A stretch of DNA of 64,000 nt from Roseospira visakhapatnamensis (GCF_014197915.1 NZ_JACIGK010000012.1:1-64000); one strand, 5' to 3'; shown: positions 37,943-46,644, numbered from the stretch's first letter. Numbers and translations are program-made. The notes: generated by a model not told the origin, from the sequence alone.

Positions 37943-38857
37943 CTATTCGGCCAGGATCGGCAGCAGGCCGTGGCGCTCGGCGGCCCTGCGCAGGCGCCCA
38001 TCGGCCTTGGCCGCGCGGACGAAGGCGTTCACCCGCGCCAGCCATGCCGGCTCGTTCCTGGGCACCGCGTAGGCATAGGGCGTGGGGGCGACCGGCTCCG
38101 GCGGCGCCAGCAGGCGCGCCCAGTCCGTCAGCGCGGCCATGCGCCAGCCATAGGGATAGTCGGTCATGAACACGTCGGCGCGGCCGCTCAGCACCGCCTG
38201 CTCGCGCTCCTTAAAGGCGTCCACCACCAGCAGCTCCGCGTTTCGCAGGCGGGCCCGCATCTCCGGCTCCATGAAGGTGCCCTTGTGCACCGCGACCACA
38301 TGGCCGGGCTGGTCGATATCCCCCCAGCGCGTCACGGTGGGATGCGTCACCGGCGTCACGGCGTAAATCCCGCTGACCAGATGGGGGTCGCTGAAGTCCA
38401 TGTGCCGGGCGCGATCCGCGCGGACGCCGACGCCGTGCATGGCGATGTCGCAGGCACCGGTGGTGATGTCCGTCACCAGATCGGCGAAGGAACTGTCCAC
38501 GAAGGTCAGGTCCACGCCCAGGTCGTCGGCGAACGCCTGGGCCATGTCGATGTCGATGCCGTCGAGGGTCCTGGTGCGGGGATTGCGGTAGGTGATGGCG
38601 TAATAGTCCGGCCAGATGCAGACCCGGAGCGTGCCCCGCGCCTCGATCCGGGCCAGGCGGTCGTCATTGTCGTCGGCATGGGCCGGGGGGGAGGCCAGGG
38701 GGGCCGCCAGGCCGCATAGGGCGGCCATCAGCGCGGCCAGCGCGATGCGTCGGAGGGGCCCGCCGCTCGCCGTGCTCTCGCAGGGTTCGGGCGCCGCCCG
38801 CCGCCGGTGTCGCGATGCGACCGGCGCGCGGGGCAGGCTGTCAAGACACGACGCCAC
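37943..38857 (-). CDS. Periplasmic solute-binding protein (family 3) co-encoded with a histidine kinase
   Basis: A 304-residue family-3 solute-binding protein. After a cleavable signal (hydrophobic stretch LRRIALAALMAALCGLAA, ~35-60) the mature part has RGTLRVCIWPDYYAITYRN, GIDIDMAQAFADDLGVDL, FADLVTDITTGACDIAMHGVG and AYAVPRNEPAWL, the typical two-lobe layout. It would bind a polar amino acid or organic acid in the periplasm. No permease or ATPase follows; the next gene, 8 bases later, is a membrane histidine kinase. This suggests a sensory rather than transport role. The start is uncertain: GTG 38857 is used, later starts are possible. Confidence 0.88.
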   Translation of the reverse strand: MASCLDSLPRAPVASRHRRRAAPEPCESTASGGPLRRIALAALMAALCGLAAPLASPPAHADDNDDRLARIEARGTLRVCIWPDYYAITYRNPRTRTLDGIDIDMAQAFADDLGVDLTFVDSSFADLVTDITTGACDIAMHGVGVRADRARHMDFSDPHLVSGIYAVTPVTHPTVTRWGDIDQPGHVVAVHKGTFMEPEMRARLRNAELLVVDAFKEREQAVLSGRADVFMTDYPYGWRMAALTDWARLLAPPEPVAPTPYAYAVPRNEPAWLARVNAFVRAAKADGRLRRAAERHGLLPILAE

Positions 38858-39278
38858 AGTGGATCCCCATGCTGCTCGGTTTCAAAACGACGTCGGCGGT
38901 CCATGACGTGGGATCGCCGGCGTCCACGGCCGCCCGGAGGATGAGTATTCCCCATCAGACCCCGATAGGGGAGACAGAATATATCTAAACTGCGGTCCTG
39001 CCCAGGCGAAGGACGGCCGCGCCATGTGTACGAAGACGGTCATGGGGCCGCGCGGCATGCCGGGGGTGTGCCCGCGTGCCGCCGTGTCCGGCGGGACCCC
39101 GCCCGCCCGGCCGAGGGGGCGTGCTTTGGCTTTGCCGCCCCCCGGGCGGCTGCGTATACTTCGGTCGCGACCCGAGAGCCCCGACCGGTCAGGGGCGCGT
39201 CGGCCGGATGCCCGGGACGCCAGCGCCCGGGGGGCGGGTCGGCACACAACCACGCCGGTGCCAGGGTGGACCAGGGCC
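38858..39278. other. Gene-free divergent spacer (421 bp)
   Basis: This region separates the solute-binding gene (minus) from the hemerythrin gene (plus) and should hold both promoters. One frame is open on the plus strand, but its translation is Arg/Pro-rich with no similarity pattern. An AT-rich island (AGAATATATCTAAACTG, near 38976) is the most promoter-like part. No RNA is recognised. Confidence 0.45.
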
Positions 39279-39851
39279 ATGATGGACTCGCTGATCGTTA
39301 TCAAGAGGGAGCACCGCAACCTCTATCGGGTCGTCCACCTCCTGGACGCGCTGGTGCGGGGGCATGCGCGCGGCGAACCTCTCGACCTGGAGTTGATGAC
39401 CCAGATCTTCGAGTACATCGAAACCTTCGTGGACCGCTTCCACCACCCCAAGGAGGACCGCTACCTGTTCGCCCGGCTGCGCCAGCGCAATCCCATGGCC
39501 ATCGCCATCCTGGACGAACTGGAGGATGAACACCGCAGCCTGCCCAACGCCCTGGCGCGGATGCGGGTCACCCTGGACGAGGTCAAGGCGGAACAGGCGG
39601 GCGCCGAGGCGCGCCTCGCCGATCAGGTCGCGACCTACCTGAAGGTGCAGACCAAGCACCTGCAAAAAGAGGAGGGGGTTGTTCTGCCGATGGCCCAGAA
39701 CAGCCTCACCGAGGAGGACTGGGCGGAGATCGACGCCGCCTTCGCCGACAATCAGGACCCGCTGTTCGGCCAGGAGGCCCGCAAGGAGGCCCGCACCCTG
39801 TTCCATGCGGTGGTCAACGCCGCACCGGCGCCCTACGGCCTGGGGCACTGA
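39279..39851 (+). CDS. Hemerythrin-like domain protein
   Basis: A 190-residue four-helix bundle of the hemerythrin HHE family. The expected His and Glu ligands are seen in IKREHRNLYRVVHLLD, FVDRFHHPKEDRYLF, LEDEHRSLPNAL and HLQKEEGVVLP. Such proteins bind a diiron centre and sense or store O2, NO or iron. ATG 39279 is chosen as the first codon of the fold; the codon after it is also ATG, and there is no strong ribosome site. It converges with nfuA, an iron-sulfur scaffold gene, which may be coincidental. Confidence 0.9.
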   Translation: MMDSLIVIKREHRNLYRVVHLLDALVRGHARGEPLDLELMTQIFEYIETFVDRFHHPKEDRYLFARLRQRNPMAIAILDELEDEHRSLPNALARMRVTLDEVKAEQAGAEARLADQVATYLKVQTKHLQKEEGVVLPMAQNSLTEEDWAEIDAAFADNQDPLFGQEARKEARTLFHAVVNAAPAPYGLGH

Positions 39852-39875
39852 GGCACCCAGGTCGACGGCTTTTGG

Positions 39876-39903
39876 CCGAGTGGGTCGGGCCGAGTGGGTC
39901 GGG
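39876..39903 (+). repeat. 2 x 14-bp perfect tandem repeat
   Basis: CCGAGTGGGTCGGG occurs at 39876-39889 and again at 39890-39903 in the spacer between convergent hemerythrin and nfuA genes. It is one of several short perfect duplications in the window. Confidence 0.95.
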
Positions 39904-39991
39904 CCGGGGCGGTCCGATGCGCGTCCCGCTCCCGCCCTGACCGCGCCCCCGTGGCGCCGGCGGGTCGGGCGCGTATGGCCGTCAACAGGTC

Positions 39992-40540
39992 CTACATCAC
40001 GGCTTCGACGCCCTGCACTTCGGGCACGTAATAGCGCAGCATGTTCTCGATGCCGTGCTTGAGGGTGGCGGTGGAACTGGGGCAGCCCGAGCAGGCGCCG
40101 CGCATGTGCAGGTAGACCACGCCGTCCTGGAAGTCGTGGAAGATGATGTCGCCGCCGTCCTGGGCCACGGCCGGGCGCACCCGCGTGTCCAGCAGCTCGC
40201 GGATCTGGCGGACCACGGCGTCCTCGCCATCGGTCGCGCCGGCGTCGTCGGCGCCGCCCACCAGGATCGGCTCGCCGGCGGTGTAGTGGTCCATGATGGC
40301 GCCCAGCACCCTCGGCTTGAGCACGCTCCACTCGGTGTCGTCGGCCTTGCTGACGGTGATGAAGTCGCCTCCCAGGAACACCGCCGACACCCCCGGAATG
40401 CGGAACAGGCGCGAGGCCATCGGCGACGGCCCGGCCTGATCGGGGGCGTCGAACTGAGCCGTGCCCTGGCCCAGGACGGGCTCACCGGGCAGGAACTTGA
40501 GGCTGGCCGGGTTGGGGGTCGGCTCGGTCTGGATGAACAT
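39992..40540 (-). CDS. nfuA: NfuA-type iron-sulfur cluster carrier
   Basis: A 182-residue Fe-S scaffold/carrier. The N-terminal Nfu domain opens MFIQTEPTPNPASLKFLPG, and a NifU C-terminal domain (107-182) has the cluster-binding C150-S-G-C153. It would pass assembled clusters to apo-proteins under iron or oxidative stress. ATG 40540 follows AGGAGCC and is the first codon of the conserved N-terminus. An IscR-like palindromic element lies ~150 bases upstream, fitting control by iron-sulfur status. No suf or isc genes are adjacent. Confidence 0.96.
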   Translation of the reverse strand: MFIQTEPTPNPASLKFLPGEPVLGQGTAQFDAPDQAGPSPMASRLFRIPGVSAVFLGGDFITVSKADDTEWSVLKPRVLGAIMDHYTAGEPILVGGADDAGATDGEDAVVRQIRELLDTRVRPAVAQDGGDIIFHDFQDGVVYLHMRGACSGCPSSTATLKHGIENMLRYYVPEVQGVEAVM

Positions 40541-40681
40541 CGGATGGCTCCTGGGTGGCCGCGCCGGCGCCACGTGTCCGCGCGCCGGTCGCGAAGACAG
40601 ACGGAAAGGCGGCGCCGCGCGAGTCGTCCCGTGACGGCGGTCGCGCGCGCCTGACCGGAACATGGTCGAGCCTGGCCCGGT

Positions 40682-40706
40682 AATCAAGACTAAATTGGTC
40701 GGGTAT
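40682..40706 (-). promoter_or_regulatory. IscR-like operator upstream of nfuA
   Basis: On the minus strand the sequence reads ATACCCGACCAATTTAGTC. From memory of the E. coli type-1 IscR box, the upstream arm (ATA-C-Y-Y-GAC) and the A/T core with AGTC match well, while the outer downstream arm does not. An 18-bp stretch (40689-40706) recurs upstream of rpoH with 15 of 18 bases identical. Placement before an Fe-S carrier gene supports the call, but the alphaproteobacterial regulator could be IscR, RirA or similar. Confidence 0.55.
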
Positions 40707-40758
40707 GATTCATGACCCGGGAACCGGGCGAGGCGCTGGCTGGGGCGGGGGACTCCCG

Positions 40759-41214
40759 CTACTCGCGGCCATAGCGGATGTAGTCGGTCCAGGTGCGTTC
40801 CAGGTACTCCAGGGTGGCGCTGGCCTCTCGCAGATCCTGGTCGCTGACCTTATGGCGCTGAAGACCGGAGACCAGGGCCTGCTGGAGATCGCCGACCACG
40901 GCGCAGACCGTGTGGCCGTTCTCGGTCAGGCGCAGTCGGGTGGCGCGCCGATCGTGGGCGCTACGCTCCTGGATCAGGTACCCGAGTTCACCCAGCTTCT
41001 TGATATTATACGAGACGTTGGATCCGTGATAGTAGCCCCGGTCGCGCAGGTCCCGAATGACCACATCATCACGGCCGATGTTATACAAGAGCAGGGCCTG
41101 GACGGCGTTGATGTCCTCGCGCCCGACCCGGCGCAACTCCGCCCGCAAGACGTCCAGGAAGTGCCGATGCAGGCGCTCAATGAGTTGGACGATGGCCGAA
41201 TAGGCGTCAAACAC
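40759..41214 (-). CDS. ldtR: LdtR-like MarR-family transcriptional regulator
   Basis: A 151-residue winged-helix repressor. The N-terminal dimerisation helices read LIERLHRHFLDVLRAELRRVG, then REDINAVQALLLYNIG. The recognition segment is DRGYYHGSNVSYNIKKLGELGYLIQERSAHDRRATRLRLTE, broken here by me only for description. This pattern matches LdtR, a MarR-type regulator of alphaproteobacteria named for control of an L,D-transpeptidase. No transpeptidase gene is in this window, so targets are elsewhere. A GCTTGA-GAAT-TCAAGC palindrome (41301-41316) lies ~90 bases upstream and may be its own operator. RadC follows divergently placed upstream on the same strand, ending 150 bp away. Confidence 0.88.
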   Translation of the reverse strand: MFDAYSAIVQLIERLHRHFLDVLRAELRRVGREDINAVQALLLYNIGRDDVVIRDLRDRGYYHGSNVSYNIKKLGELGYLIQERSAHDRRATRLRLTENGHTVCAVVGDLQQALVSGLQRHKVSDQDLREASATLEYLERTWTDYIRYGRE

Positions 41215-41300
41215 GGTTGCCCCGCTGCGTTGTCCTTGGCGGTAAGGATCCGACGATGATGAAACAGAACGACCCTTTTTTCGAATTTTCCTCTCATTCC

Positions 41301-41316
41301 GCTTGAGAATTCAAGC
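41301..41316. promoter_or_regulatory. Palindrome before the LdtR-like gene
   Basis: GCTTGA and TCAAGC arms flank a 4-base AT-rich spacer, about 90 bp upstream of the MarR-family gene start in a locally AT-rich stretch. MarR-type repressors commonly bind such 16-20 bp palindromes at their own promoters. Assignment is by position and symmetry only. Confidence 0.45.
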
Positions 41317-41365
41317 AAAATGTCAACGTTGCGTAGCGCGGAACCGTAGAATCGCTGGACAAGAA

Positions 41366-42139
41366 TTACAACAACCCCTGGGCCTTGAACGAGACATGGC
41401 CGCCACGTCCAACAATCACATGATCGTGCACGGACACACCCACCGCGTGCGCGGCGTTGCGGATCTGCAAGGTCATCTGGATGTCGGCCTTACTGGGGGT
41501 CGGGTCGCCAGAGGGATGATTGTGTACCAGTATCAAGGCTGTCGCATGGAGTTCTAGGGCCCGGCGCACCACCTCGCGCGGATACACGGGGGTGTGGTTG
41601 ACGGTGCCCTTTTGTTGCAGTTCGTCGGCGATCAGCCGGTTCTTGGTGTCCAGGAACAGGATGCGGACCTGCTCGGTCTCGCGGAAGGCCATGGCGGCCC
41701 GGCAGTAGTCCAGCAACCGGTCCCAGGACGACAGCACCGGCTGCTCGCGCAACTGCGAGCGCAGCAGGCGGGTGGCCGCCGCCTCGGCCGTTTTCAGGGC
41801 CGCCACGGCGGCGTCGCCGGTGCCTTTGACCTCGCGCAGGCGCACGGGATCGGCGGTGACCACCTCGGCGAAGCTGCCGAAGCGGGCCAGCAACCGCTTG
41901 GCCAGCGGTTTCACGTCGCCCCGGGGCTGGGCCAGGAACAGCAGCAGCTCCAGCAGTTCGTAGTCGGGCAGGGCGTCCGGGTCCGCCAGGAAGCGGTCCC
42001 GCAGCCGCTGGCGGTGGCCCAGGTAGTGGGGTTTGTCTCCCGTGGCCCGGATCCCGTCCGCCGGCGCGGGCGCCTCGGTCTCGTCACCCAGGGGCAGGGC
42101 CGGCGTGTCGGGGGAGCGCGGGTCTCTGGTCGAAGGCAT
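41366..42139 (-). CDS. radC: RadC/JAB-domain protein
   Basis: A 257-residue RadC-family protein. The N-terminal helix-hairpin-helix region ([16 protein letters not shown] ... [11 protein letters not shown]) is followed by a C-terminal JAMM metallo-domain with [15 protein letters not shown] (H-x-H-x7-S-x2-D complete). RadC was first linked to DNA repair, but its reaction is unproven and the domain is structurally a metal-dependent hydrolase. The charged, Pro-rich N-terminal ~35 residues look disordered. On its 5' side lie two long hairpins that separate it from yciB. Confidence 0.95.
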   Translation of the reverse strand: MPSTRDPRSPDTPALPLGDETEAPAPADGIRATGDKPHYLGHRQRLRDRFLADPDALPDYELLELLLFLAQPRGDVKPLAKRLLARFGSFAEVVTADPVRLREVKGTGDAAVAALKTAEAAATRLLRSQLREQPVLSSWDRLLDYCRAAMAFRETEQVRILFLDTKNRLIADELQQKGTVNHTPVYPREVVRRALELHATALILVHNHPSGDPTPSKADIQMTLQIRNAAHAVGVSVHDHVIVGRGGHVSFKAQGLL

Positions 42140-42303
42140 GGCCCGTTACCTTCGCGGGTGGGGCAGCGCGAGGGGACCGGGAGAGGCCGGGAGGCGGACC
42201 CCCGCGTCCCCGTCCCGATGCCGTGTGGCGTCGCGCCGATCGCGCGCGTCACGCGTCACCATCTCACAGGCGCTCCGCAGCGTGAAGGGGAGGCGCGCCC
42301 CCC

Positions 42304-42364
42304 TAGAGCACTGATCCAGATAAAAGTTGCGGTCTGCATTGTTGTTGTCTGGATCAGTGCTCTA
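42304..42364. repeat. Long palindrome, 17-bp perfect stem with TAGAGC tips
   Basis: Arms at 42304-42320 (TAGAGCACTGATCCAGA) and 42348-42364 are perfect reverse complements around a 27-base loop. It lies between yciB (stop) and radC (start), both minus. TAGAGC...GCTCTA tips are shared with the palindromes at 49.1-49.2 kb, so it looks like a dispersed intergenic element rather than a gene-specific terminator. Confidence 0.9.
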
Positions 42365-42379
42365 AAAACAATGTTCTGT

Positions 42380-42422
42380 GCAGCGATGCGTTCAAGGGGG
42401 AATCGCTTGAACGCATCGCTGC
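42380..42422 (-). terminator. 17-bp perfect stem hairpin at the yciB stop
   Basis: Arms at 42380-42396 and 42406-42422 pair perfectly over 17 bp around a 9-base loop. The stem begins one base after the yciB stop (42424-42426). On the minus strand a T-rich stretch (ATTGTTTTT) comes within ~15 bases, so it likely ends the yciB transcript. It is a second, different palindrome next to the TAGAGC one. Confidence 0.75.
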
Positions 42423-42423
42423 C

Positions 42424-43104
42424 CTAGCGGGCACGGGCCGGCGTGGACGCGGTCTCCGCCGGGTCCTCCATCCGATAGCGCAGCAGCAGGGGAATCTGCG
42501 CCATGCTGAAGGCGATGGTCAGCGGCAGGTTGCCGAAAACCTTGAAGGTCACCCAGGTATCGGACGAGAAGGTCCGCCAGACGACCTCGTTGACCAGCGC
42601 GAGAAACACGAAGAAGGCCACCCAGCGCCAGGTGAGGATACGCCAGCCGCGATCCTTCAGGTGAAGGGCGCCGTCGAACACCAGCTTCAGGAAATGCCGG
42701 CCCGACAGTTGGCCGACGACCAGAAGGCTCGCGAACAGCAGGTTGACGATGGTCGGCTTGATCTTGATGAACAGGTCGTCGTCCAGAAGCACCGTCAGGC
42801 CGCCGAACACGATGACGAAGACGCCCCCCACCAGGGGCATCACCGGAATGCGTCGCAGCAGCACCCGCGAGGCCAGAAGCGACACCGCCGTGGCGACGAT
42901 GAAGACCGCCGTGCCGGGGATCAGCCCGAACCAGGAGTTGCAGAGGAAGAACACCAGCAGCGGTCCCATCTCCAGCGCCAGTTTGAGCCACTGGTTGGGG
43001 GACTGCGTGCCGGCGCCACCCGGGATGGCGCCGCCCGGAACACCGTCGCCGGTCGCGTCCGTCGGCGGGGGCGGCGCGGGCTGAGAAGCGGGCGATCGGG
43101 TCAT
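42424..43104 (-). CDS. yciB: Inner membrane septation protein A family (YciB)
   Basis: A 226-residue polytopic protein with about five or six TM helices. The core [63 protein letters not shown] and [20 protein letters not shown] is the YciB/IspZ pattern. YciB affects cell envelope and division in E. coli, with no enzymatic reaction known. The N-terminal ~45 residues are an extra Pro/Gly/Ala-rich cytoplasmic tail not typical of the family. ATG 43104 follows AGGAGG. acyP diverges 211 bp away. Confidence 0.95.
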   Translation of the reverse strand: MTRSPASQPAPPPPTDATGDGVPGGAIPGGAGTQSPNQWLKLALEMGPLLVFFLCNSWFGLIPGTAVFIVATAVSLLASRVLLRRIPVMPLVGGVFVIVFGGLTVLLDDDLFIKIKPTIVNLLFASLLVVGQLSGRHFLKLVFDGALHLKDRGWRILTWRWVAFFVFLALVNEVVWRTFSSDTWVTFKVFGNLPLTIAFSMAQIPLLLRYRMEDPAETASTPARAR

Positions 43105-43315
43105 GGTGGACGGAACCTCCTGGACGCGGGCTGGATGCGGGACCGGACCGGCGGGGGCGGGGGCGCGGACCCCCGTCCCGAAAGGCTTTGCATGCCGATG
43201 CCTAGGGATGTATGGCGTTGCGGATGTGAAGTCCAGCGCCGCGCGTCCCGTCCTGTCCTGGTCGACCGGGCGCGGGGGAGGGCGGCGCGCCGCCGAGGAA
43301 CAGGAAAGGACCCCC

Positions 43316-43615
43316 ATGGCGCAGGCTGAAACCCGAACCGTGCTGGTGCGCATCGGCGGCCGTGTCCAGGGGGTGTGGTATCGTGGCTGGACGGTGGAGA
43401 CGGCCATCGCCTTGGGGTTGGACGGCTGGGTCCGCAACCGCGCCGACGGCAGCGTCGAGGCCCTGTTTCACGGGCCGGCGGTCGCGGTGGCGCGGATGCT
43501 GACCGCCTGTCACCAGGGACCGCCCGCCGCCCGCGTCACCCGGGTGGATGTGTCCGAGGACTCCGATGCCTCGGCCGTGGCCGGATCCGGTTTCCGCCAG
43601 GTGGGGACCCTGTAG
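43316..43615 (+). CDS. acyP: Acylphosphatase
   Basis: A 99-residue enzyme hydrolysing acyl phosphates. It shows [17 protein letters not shown] and [13 protein letters not shown] with the catalytic Arg23 and Asn41 at exactly the classical positions. Preceded by a strong AGGAAAGGA site. The LysE-type exporter gene follows 54 bp later on the same strand and may share its transcript. Confidence 0.97.
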   Translation: MAQAETRTVLVRIGGRVQGVWYRGWTVETAIALGLDGWVRNRADGSVEALFHGPAVAVARMLTACHQGPPAARVTRVDVSEDSDASAVAGSGFRQVGTL

Positions 43616-43669
43616 GCGCGGCCCGGGGGCATCCGAGGCATCGCGCCGCCGGACCGTGGGAGGAGACCC

Positions 43670-44317
43670 GTGGACGCAAGCATCGACTGGGCGGCCTTCG
43701 CCATGGTGGCCGGGATCAATCTGATCGCCGTGCTGAGCCCCGGGCCGGACTTCGTCATCACGTTGCGCAATGCCCTGATCCATGGCGTGCGTGCCGGGCT
43801 GCTGACGGCGGTGGGCATCGCCCTCGGTCTGTCGGTGCATGTGCTCTACACCCTGGCCGGGCTGTCGCTGCTGATCGCCCAGTCGGTGGTGCTGTTCTCG
43901 GTGGTCAAGCTGCTGGGGGCGGCCTACCTGATCTGGATGGGCCTCCAGGCGATCCGCGCCCGGCCCCGCGACCCCTCGGCCGACGCCGCCGCCGGGGCGT
44001 CGGGGCCGGACCGGCGCTGGCGGGGCGGCATCGTCTCCGGGTTCCTGACCAACGTGCTCAATCCGAAGGCGGCGCTGTACATGCTGGCGCTGTTCACGCA
44101 GATCATCGATCCGGCCACCTCGACCCTGGAGAAGGGCCTGTACGGGCTGACCCTGATGGTCGAGAGCCTGCTGGTGTTCGGGCTTCTGGCGCTGCTGATC
44201 GGCCAGCCGGCGGTGCGCCGGGCCTATGGGGGCGCGGCGCACTGGATCGACCGGGCGCTGGGGGCGGTGTTCATCGGTCTCGGGGTGCGGCTGGCGCTGG
44301 CCCGGGCGGCGGAGTGA
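43670..44317 (+). CDS. LysE/RhtB-type amino acid exporter
   Basis: A 215-residue membrane protein with six predicted TM helices. GINLIAVLSPGPDFVITLRNAL is the signature of the LysE/RhtB family, and GFLTNVLNPKAALYMLALFTQ matches the second conserved loop. Family members export Lys, Arg, homoserine, threonine and similar compounds; the substrate here is unknown. It starts at GTG 43670 behind AGGAGACCC. A 10-bp stem hairpin follows the stop. Confidence 0.93.
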   Translation: MDASIDWAAFAMVAGINLIAVLSPGPDFVITLRNALIHGVRAGLLTAVGIALGLSVHVLYTLAGLSLLIAQSVVLFSVVKLLGAAYLIWMGLQAIRARPRDPSADAAAGASGPDRRWRGGIVSGFLTNVLNPKAALYMLALFTQIIDPATSTLEKGLYGLTLMVESLLVFGLLALLIGQPAVRRAYGGAAHWIDRALGAVFIGLGVRLALARAAE

Positions 44318-44319
44318 GA

Positions 44320-44350
44320 CCCGCGGCCGGTCGTTCTTCACGGCCGCGGG
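44320..44350 (+). terminator. 10-bp stem hairpin after the LysE-type gene
   Basis: CCCGCGGCCG (44320-44329) and CGGCCGCGGG (44341-44350) form a perfect 10-bp stem with an 11-base loop, beginning 2 bases after the stop codon, followed by a weakly T-rich stretch. Likely terminator for acyP-lysE, converging with the ligase operon. Confidence 0.65.
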
Positions 44351-44372
44351 ACTTCATTCTCCCTGTCGGCGC

Positions 44373-44398
44373 GCCGGATCATGCCGGATCATGCCGGA
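44373..44398 (+). repeat. 2.6 x 10-bp tandem repeat
   Basis: GCCGGATCAT occurs at 44373-44382 and 44383-44392 with a partial third copy. It lies between the convergent LysE-type exporter and CoA-ligase genes. Confidence 0.9.
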
Positions 44399-44410
44399 CG
44401 TCCGGCGGAC

Positions 44411-45664
44411 TCACCCGTAACGGCGCGTGTCCTCGATCACCTTGCCGTCGTTGGGCAGGTCGCCCTCGGTGACGAAGGTGACGTGGCCGCGCAGCTTGGT
44501 GACCGCCTGAAGGGCCTCGCCGATGCGCGCGGCCAGGGCCTCGTCGCCACCGGGCGCCACGCAGCGCAGCGTCATGACGTCGGCGCTGGCGTCGTCATGG
44601 GCCACCACCAGCCGCCCCTTGTCGATGGTGGGGAAGCGCTTCAGCACCTCGGCCACCTGCTCGGGATGGACGAACATGCCCTTGACCTTGGTGGTCTGGT
44701 CGGCGCGGCCCATCCAGCCCTTGATGCGCGTGTTGGTGCGCCCGCAGGGGCTGCGGCCCGGCAGCACCGCCGACAGGTCGCCGGTGGCGAAGCGGATCAG
44801 CGGGTACTCGGGCGTGAAGGCGGTGACCACCACCTCGCCGACCTCGCCCTCGGGCACGGGATCGCCGGTACCGGGGCGCACGATCTCGACGATCACGGCC
44901 TCGTCCAGGATCATGCCCTCCACCGCGCCGTCCGGCCCCGGGCTCTCGTAGGCGATCAGGCCCAGGTCGGCGCTGGCGTAGCACTGGTGCACGTCGATCC
45001 CCGCGTCGCGGAAGGCGGCGCGCTGCGGTGGCAGGTAGGCCTCGCCGGACACCAGTCCCTTCTTCAGCCCCGGCAGGGCGACGCCCATGTCGCGCGCCTT
45101 GTCCAGGATGATGCGCAGGAACGACGGCGTGCCGACGTAACCGACCACCGACAGCCCGGCCAGCGCCTGCACCTGCTGTTCGGTGTTGCCGACCCCGGCC
45201 GGGAACACCGGGCAGCCCAGCGCCCGGCAGGCGTCATCGAAGATCCAGCCGCCCGGGGTGAAGTGATAGGAAAAGCAGTTCTGCACCATGTCGCCGCGCC
45301 GGAAGCCGGCGGCATACAGGGCGCGCCCCAGGCGCCAGAACCCGGTGCGGGCGCCCTCGGGATCGTTGATGGGGCCGGGCGATTGCAGGATGCGGCCGAT
45401 GCCGCCCCAGTCGGTGACCAGGCCGCCGAAGGGTGGCGCTTCCTTCTGGAGGCGGATCAGGTCGGACTTGCGGGTCACCGGCAGGCGCGCCAGGGCGGCC
45501 GGGTCGATGACGCTGTCCGGGTCCACGCCCTCCAGCAGGCGGCCGAAGTGGGCGGTGCTGCTTTTGGCCAGCGAGATCAGGCCGGGCAGGGCGGCGAACT
45601 GCTCGTCCAGGCGTTGATCGGGAGAGCGGATTTCCAGGTCGTCGTAATGGTCGATGGGGTCCAT
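44411..45664 (-). CDS. Phenylacetate-CoA ligase-like AMP-forming enzyme
   Basis: A 417-residue adenylate-forming ligase of the PaaK-like branch, which activates an aryl or short organic acid to its CoA thioester via an acyl-AMP. Landmarks are FSYHFTPGGWIFDDACRALG, YVGTPSFLRIILDKA, VHQCYASADLGLIAYE, PLIRFATGDLS and GRADQTTKVKGMFVHPEQ. The classic Ser/Thr/Gly P-loop is weak, as in other PaaK-type enzymes. It is the last gene of a minus-strand run with livG, an acyl-CoA synthetase, livH, livM, a binding protein, a hydrolase-like protein and livF. The context suggests uptake and CoA activation of one substrate. The actual acid is not predictable. Confidence 0.9.
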   Translation of the reverse strand: MDPIDHYDDLEIRSPDQRLDEQFAALPGLISLAKSSTAHFGRLLEGVDPDSVIDPAALARLPVTRKSDLIRLQKEAPPFGGLVTDWGGIGRILQSPGPINDPEGARTGFWRLGRALYAAGFRRGDMVQNCFSYHFTPGGWIFDDACRALGCPVFPAGVGNTEQQVQALAGLSVVGYVGTPSFLRIILDKARDMGVALPGLKKGLVSGEAYLPPQRAAFRDAGIDVHQCYASADLGLIAYESPGPDGAVEGMILDEAVIVEIVRPGTGDPVPEGEVGEVVVTAFTPEYPLIRFATGDLSAVLPGRSPCGRTNTRIKGWMGRADQTTKVKGMFVHPEQVAEVLKRFPTIDKGRLVVAHDDASADVMTLRCVAPGGDEALAARIGEALQAVTKLRGHVTFVTEGDLPNDGKVIEDTRRYG

Positions 45665-45740
45665 GGGGGTACTCTTCCGCGGGCTGCCGGTCGGGGAGGG
45701 CGGCGTCGGCGCGGCCGCCGGGGCCGGAGGGATCCCCGGA

Positions 45741-46607
45741 TCAGATCCAGCGCTTGCGCCGCTTGTAGGACTTCAGGTTCTTGAAGGACTTCCGGTGTTC
45801 GCCGCCACCGCCGAGATAGAACTCCTTCACGTCCTCGTTGTCCAGCAGGTCCTGTTGCGGGCCGTCCATGACGATCTTGCCCGATTCCATGATGTAGCCG
45901 AACGAGGCCGCGCCCAGGGCCATCTTGGCGTTCTGCTCCACCAGCAGGGTGGTCATGCCCAGTTCCGCGTTGAGCTTGCGGATGATGTTGAACACCTCCT
46001 TCACCAGCAGCGGCGCCAGGCCCATGGACGGCTCGTCCAGCAGGATCAGCTTGGGCCGGGCCATCATGGCGCGGCCGATGGCCAGCATCTGCTGTTCGCC
46101 CCCCGACAGGTAGCCGGCCAGGCCGGTGCGCTCGCGCAGGCGCGGGAAGTAGTCCAGCACCATCTCCAGGTCGCGCTTGACGGCGCCGGCGCTGTCCTTG
46201 CGGGTGTAGGCGCCCAGGCGCAGGTTCTCGATGACCGTCATGTCCTCGACGATGCGCCGGCCTTCCATCACCTGGAAGATGCCTTTGCGGACGATCTGCT
46301 CGGGGGCCATGTTGGCGATGTTCTCGCCCATGAAGCGCACCTCGCCCCGGGTGACCGCGCCGTTCTCGGTGCGCAGCAGGCCGGAGATGGCCTTCAGCGT
46401 GGTGGTCTTGCCGGCGCCGTTGGGGCCCAGCAGGGTGACGATCTCGCCTTGCGGCACCTCCAGGCTGACGCCGCGCAGCACCAGGATCACGTCGTCGTAG
46501 ACGACCTCGATGTTGTTGACCGTCAGGATCGGCTCGGCGTTCGCCGGGCGCGGCGGGGCGTCGGATGCGGTCGGGTCCGGAGCGGTCCGGGACGCGGCAG
46601 AAGCCAT
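45741..46607 (-). CDS. livF: Branched-chain-type ABC transporter ATPase LivF
   Basis: A 288-residue ATP-binding subunit. Walker A is GPNGAGKTT, the signature is LSGGEQQMLAIGRAMM and Walker B LILLDEPSMG, with the short LivF-type ending. An N-terminal extension of ~25 Ala/Pro residues precedes the domain. It pairs with LivG, LivH, LivM and the binding protein in the same operon. The whole is the hydrophobic amino acid transporter (HAAT) family, which in alphaproteobacteria also imports aromatic acids and amides. Confidence 0.96.
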   Translation of the reverse strand: MASAASRTAPDPTASDAPPRPANAEPILTVNNIEVVYDDVILVLRGVSLEVPQGEIVTLLGPNGAGKTTTLKAISGLLRTENGAVTRGEVRFMGENIANMAPEQIVRKGIFQVMEGRRIVEDMTVIENLRLGAYTRKDSAGAVKRDLEMVLDYFPRLRERTGLAGYLSGGEQQMLAIGRAMMARPKLILLDEPSMGLAPLLVKEVFNIIRKLNAELGMTTLLVEQNAKMALGAASFGYIMESGKIVMDGPQQDLLDNEDVKEFYLGGGGEHRKSFKNLKSYKRRKRWI

Positions 46608-46644
46608 GGGAGAGTCCTCGTGAGGTCTGGAGAAGCGCGGGGGC

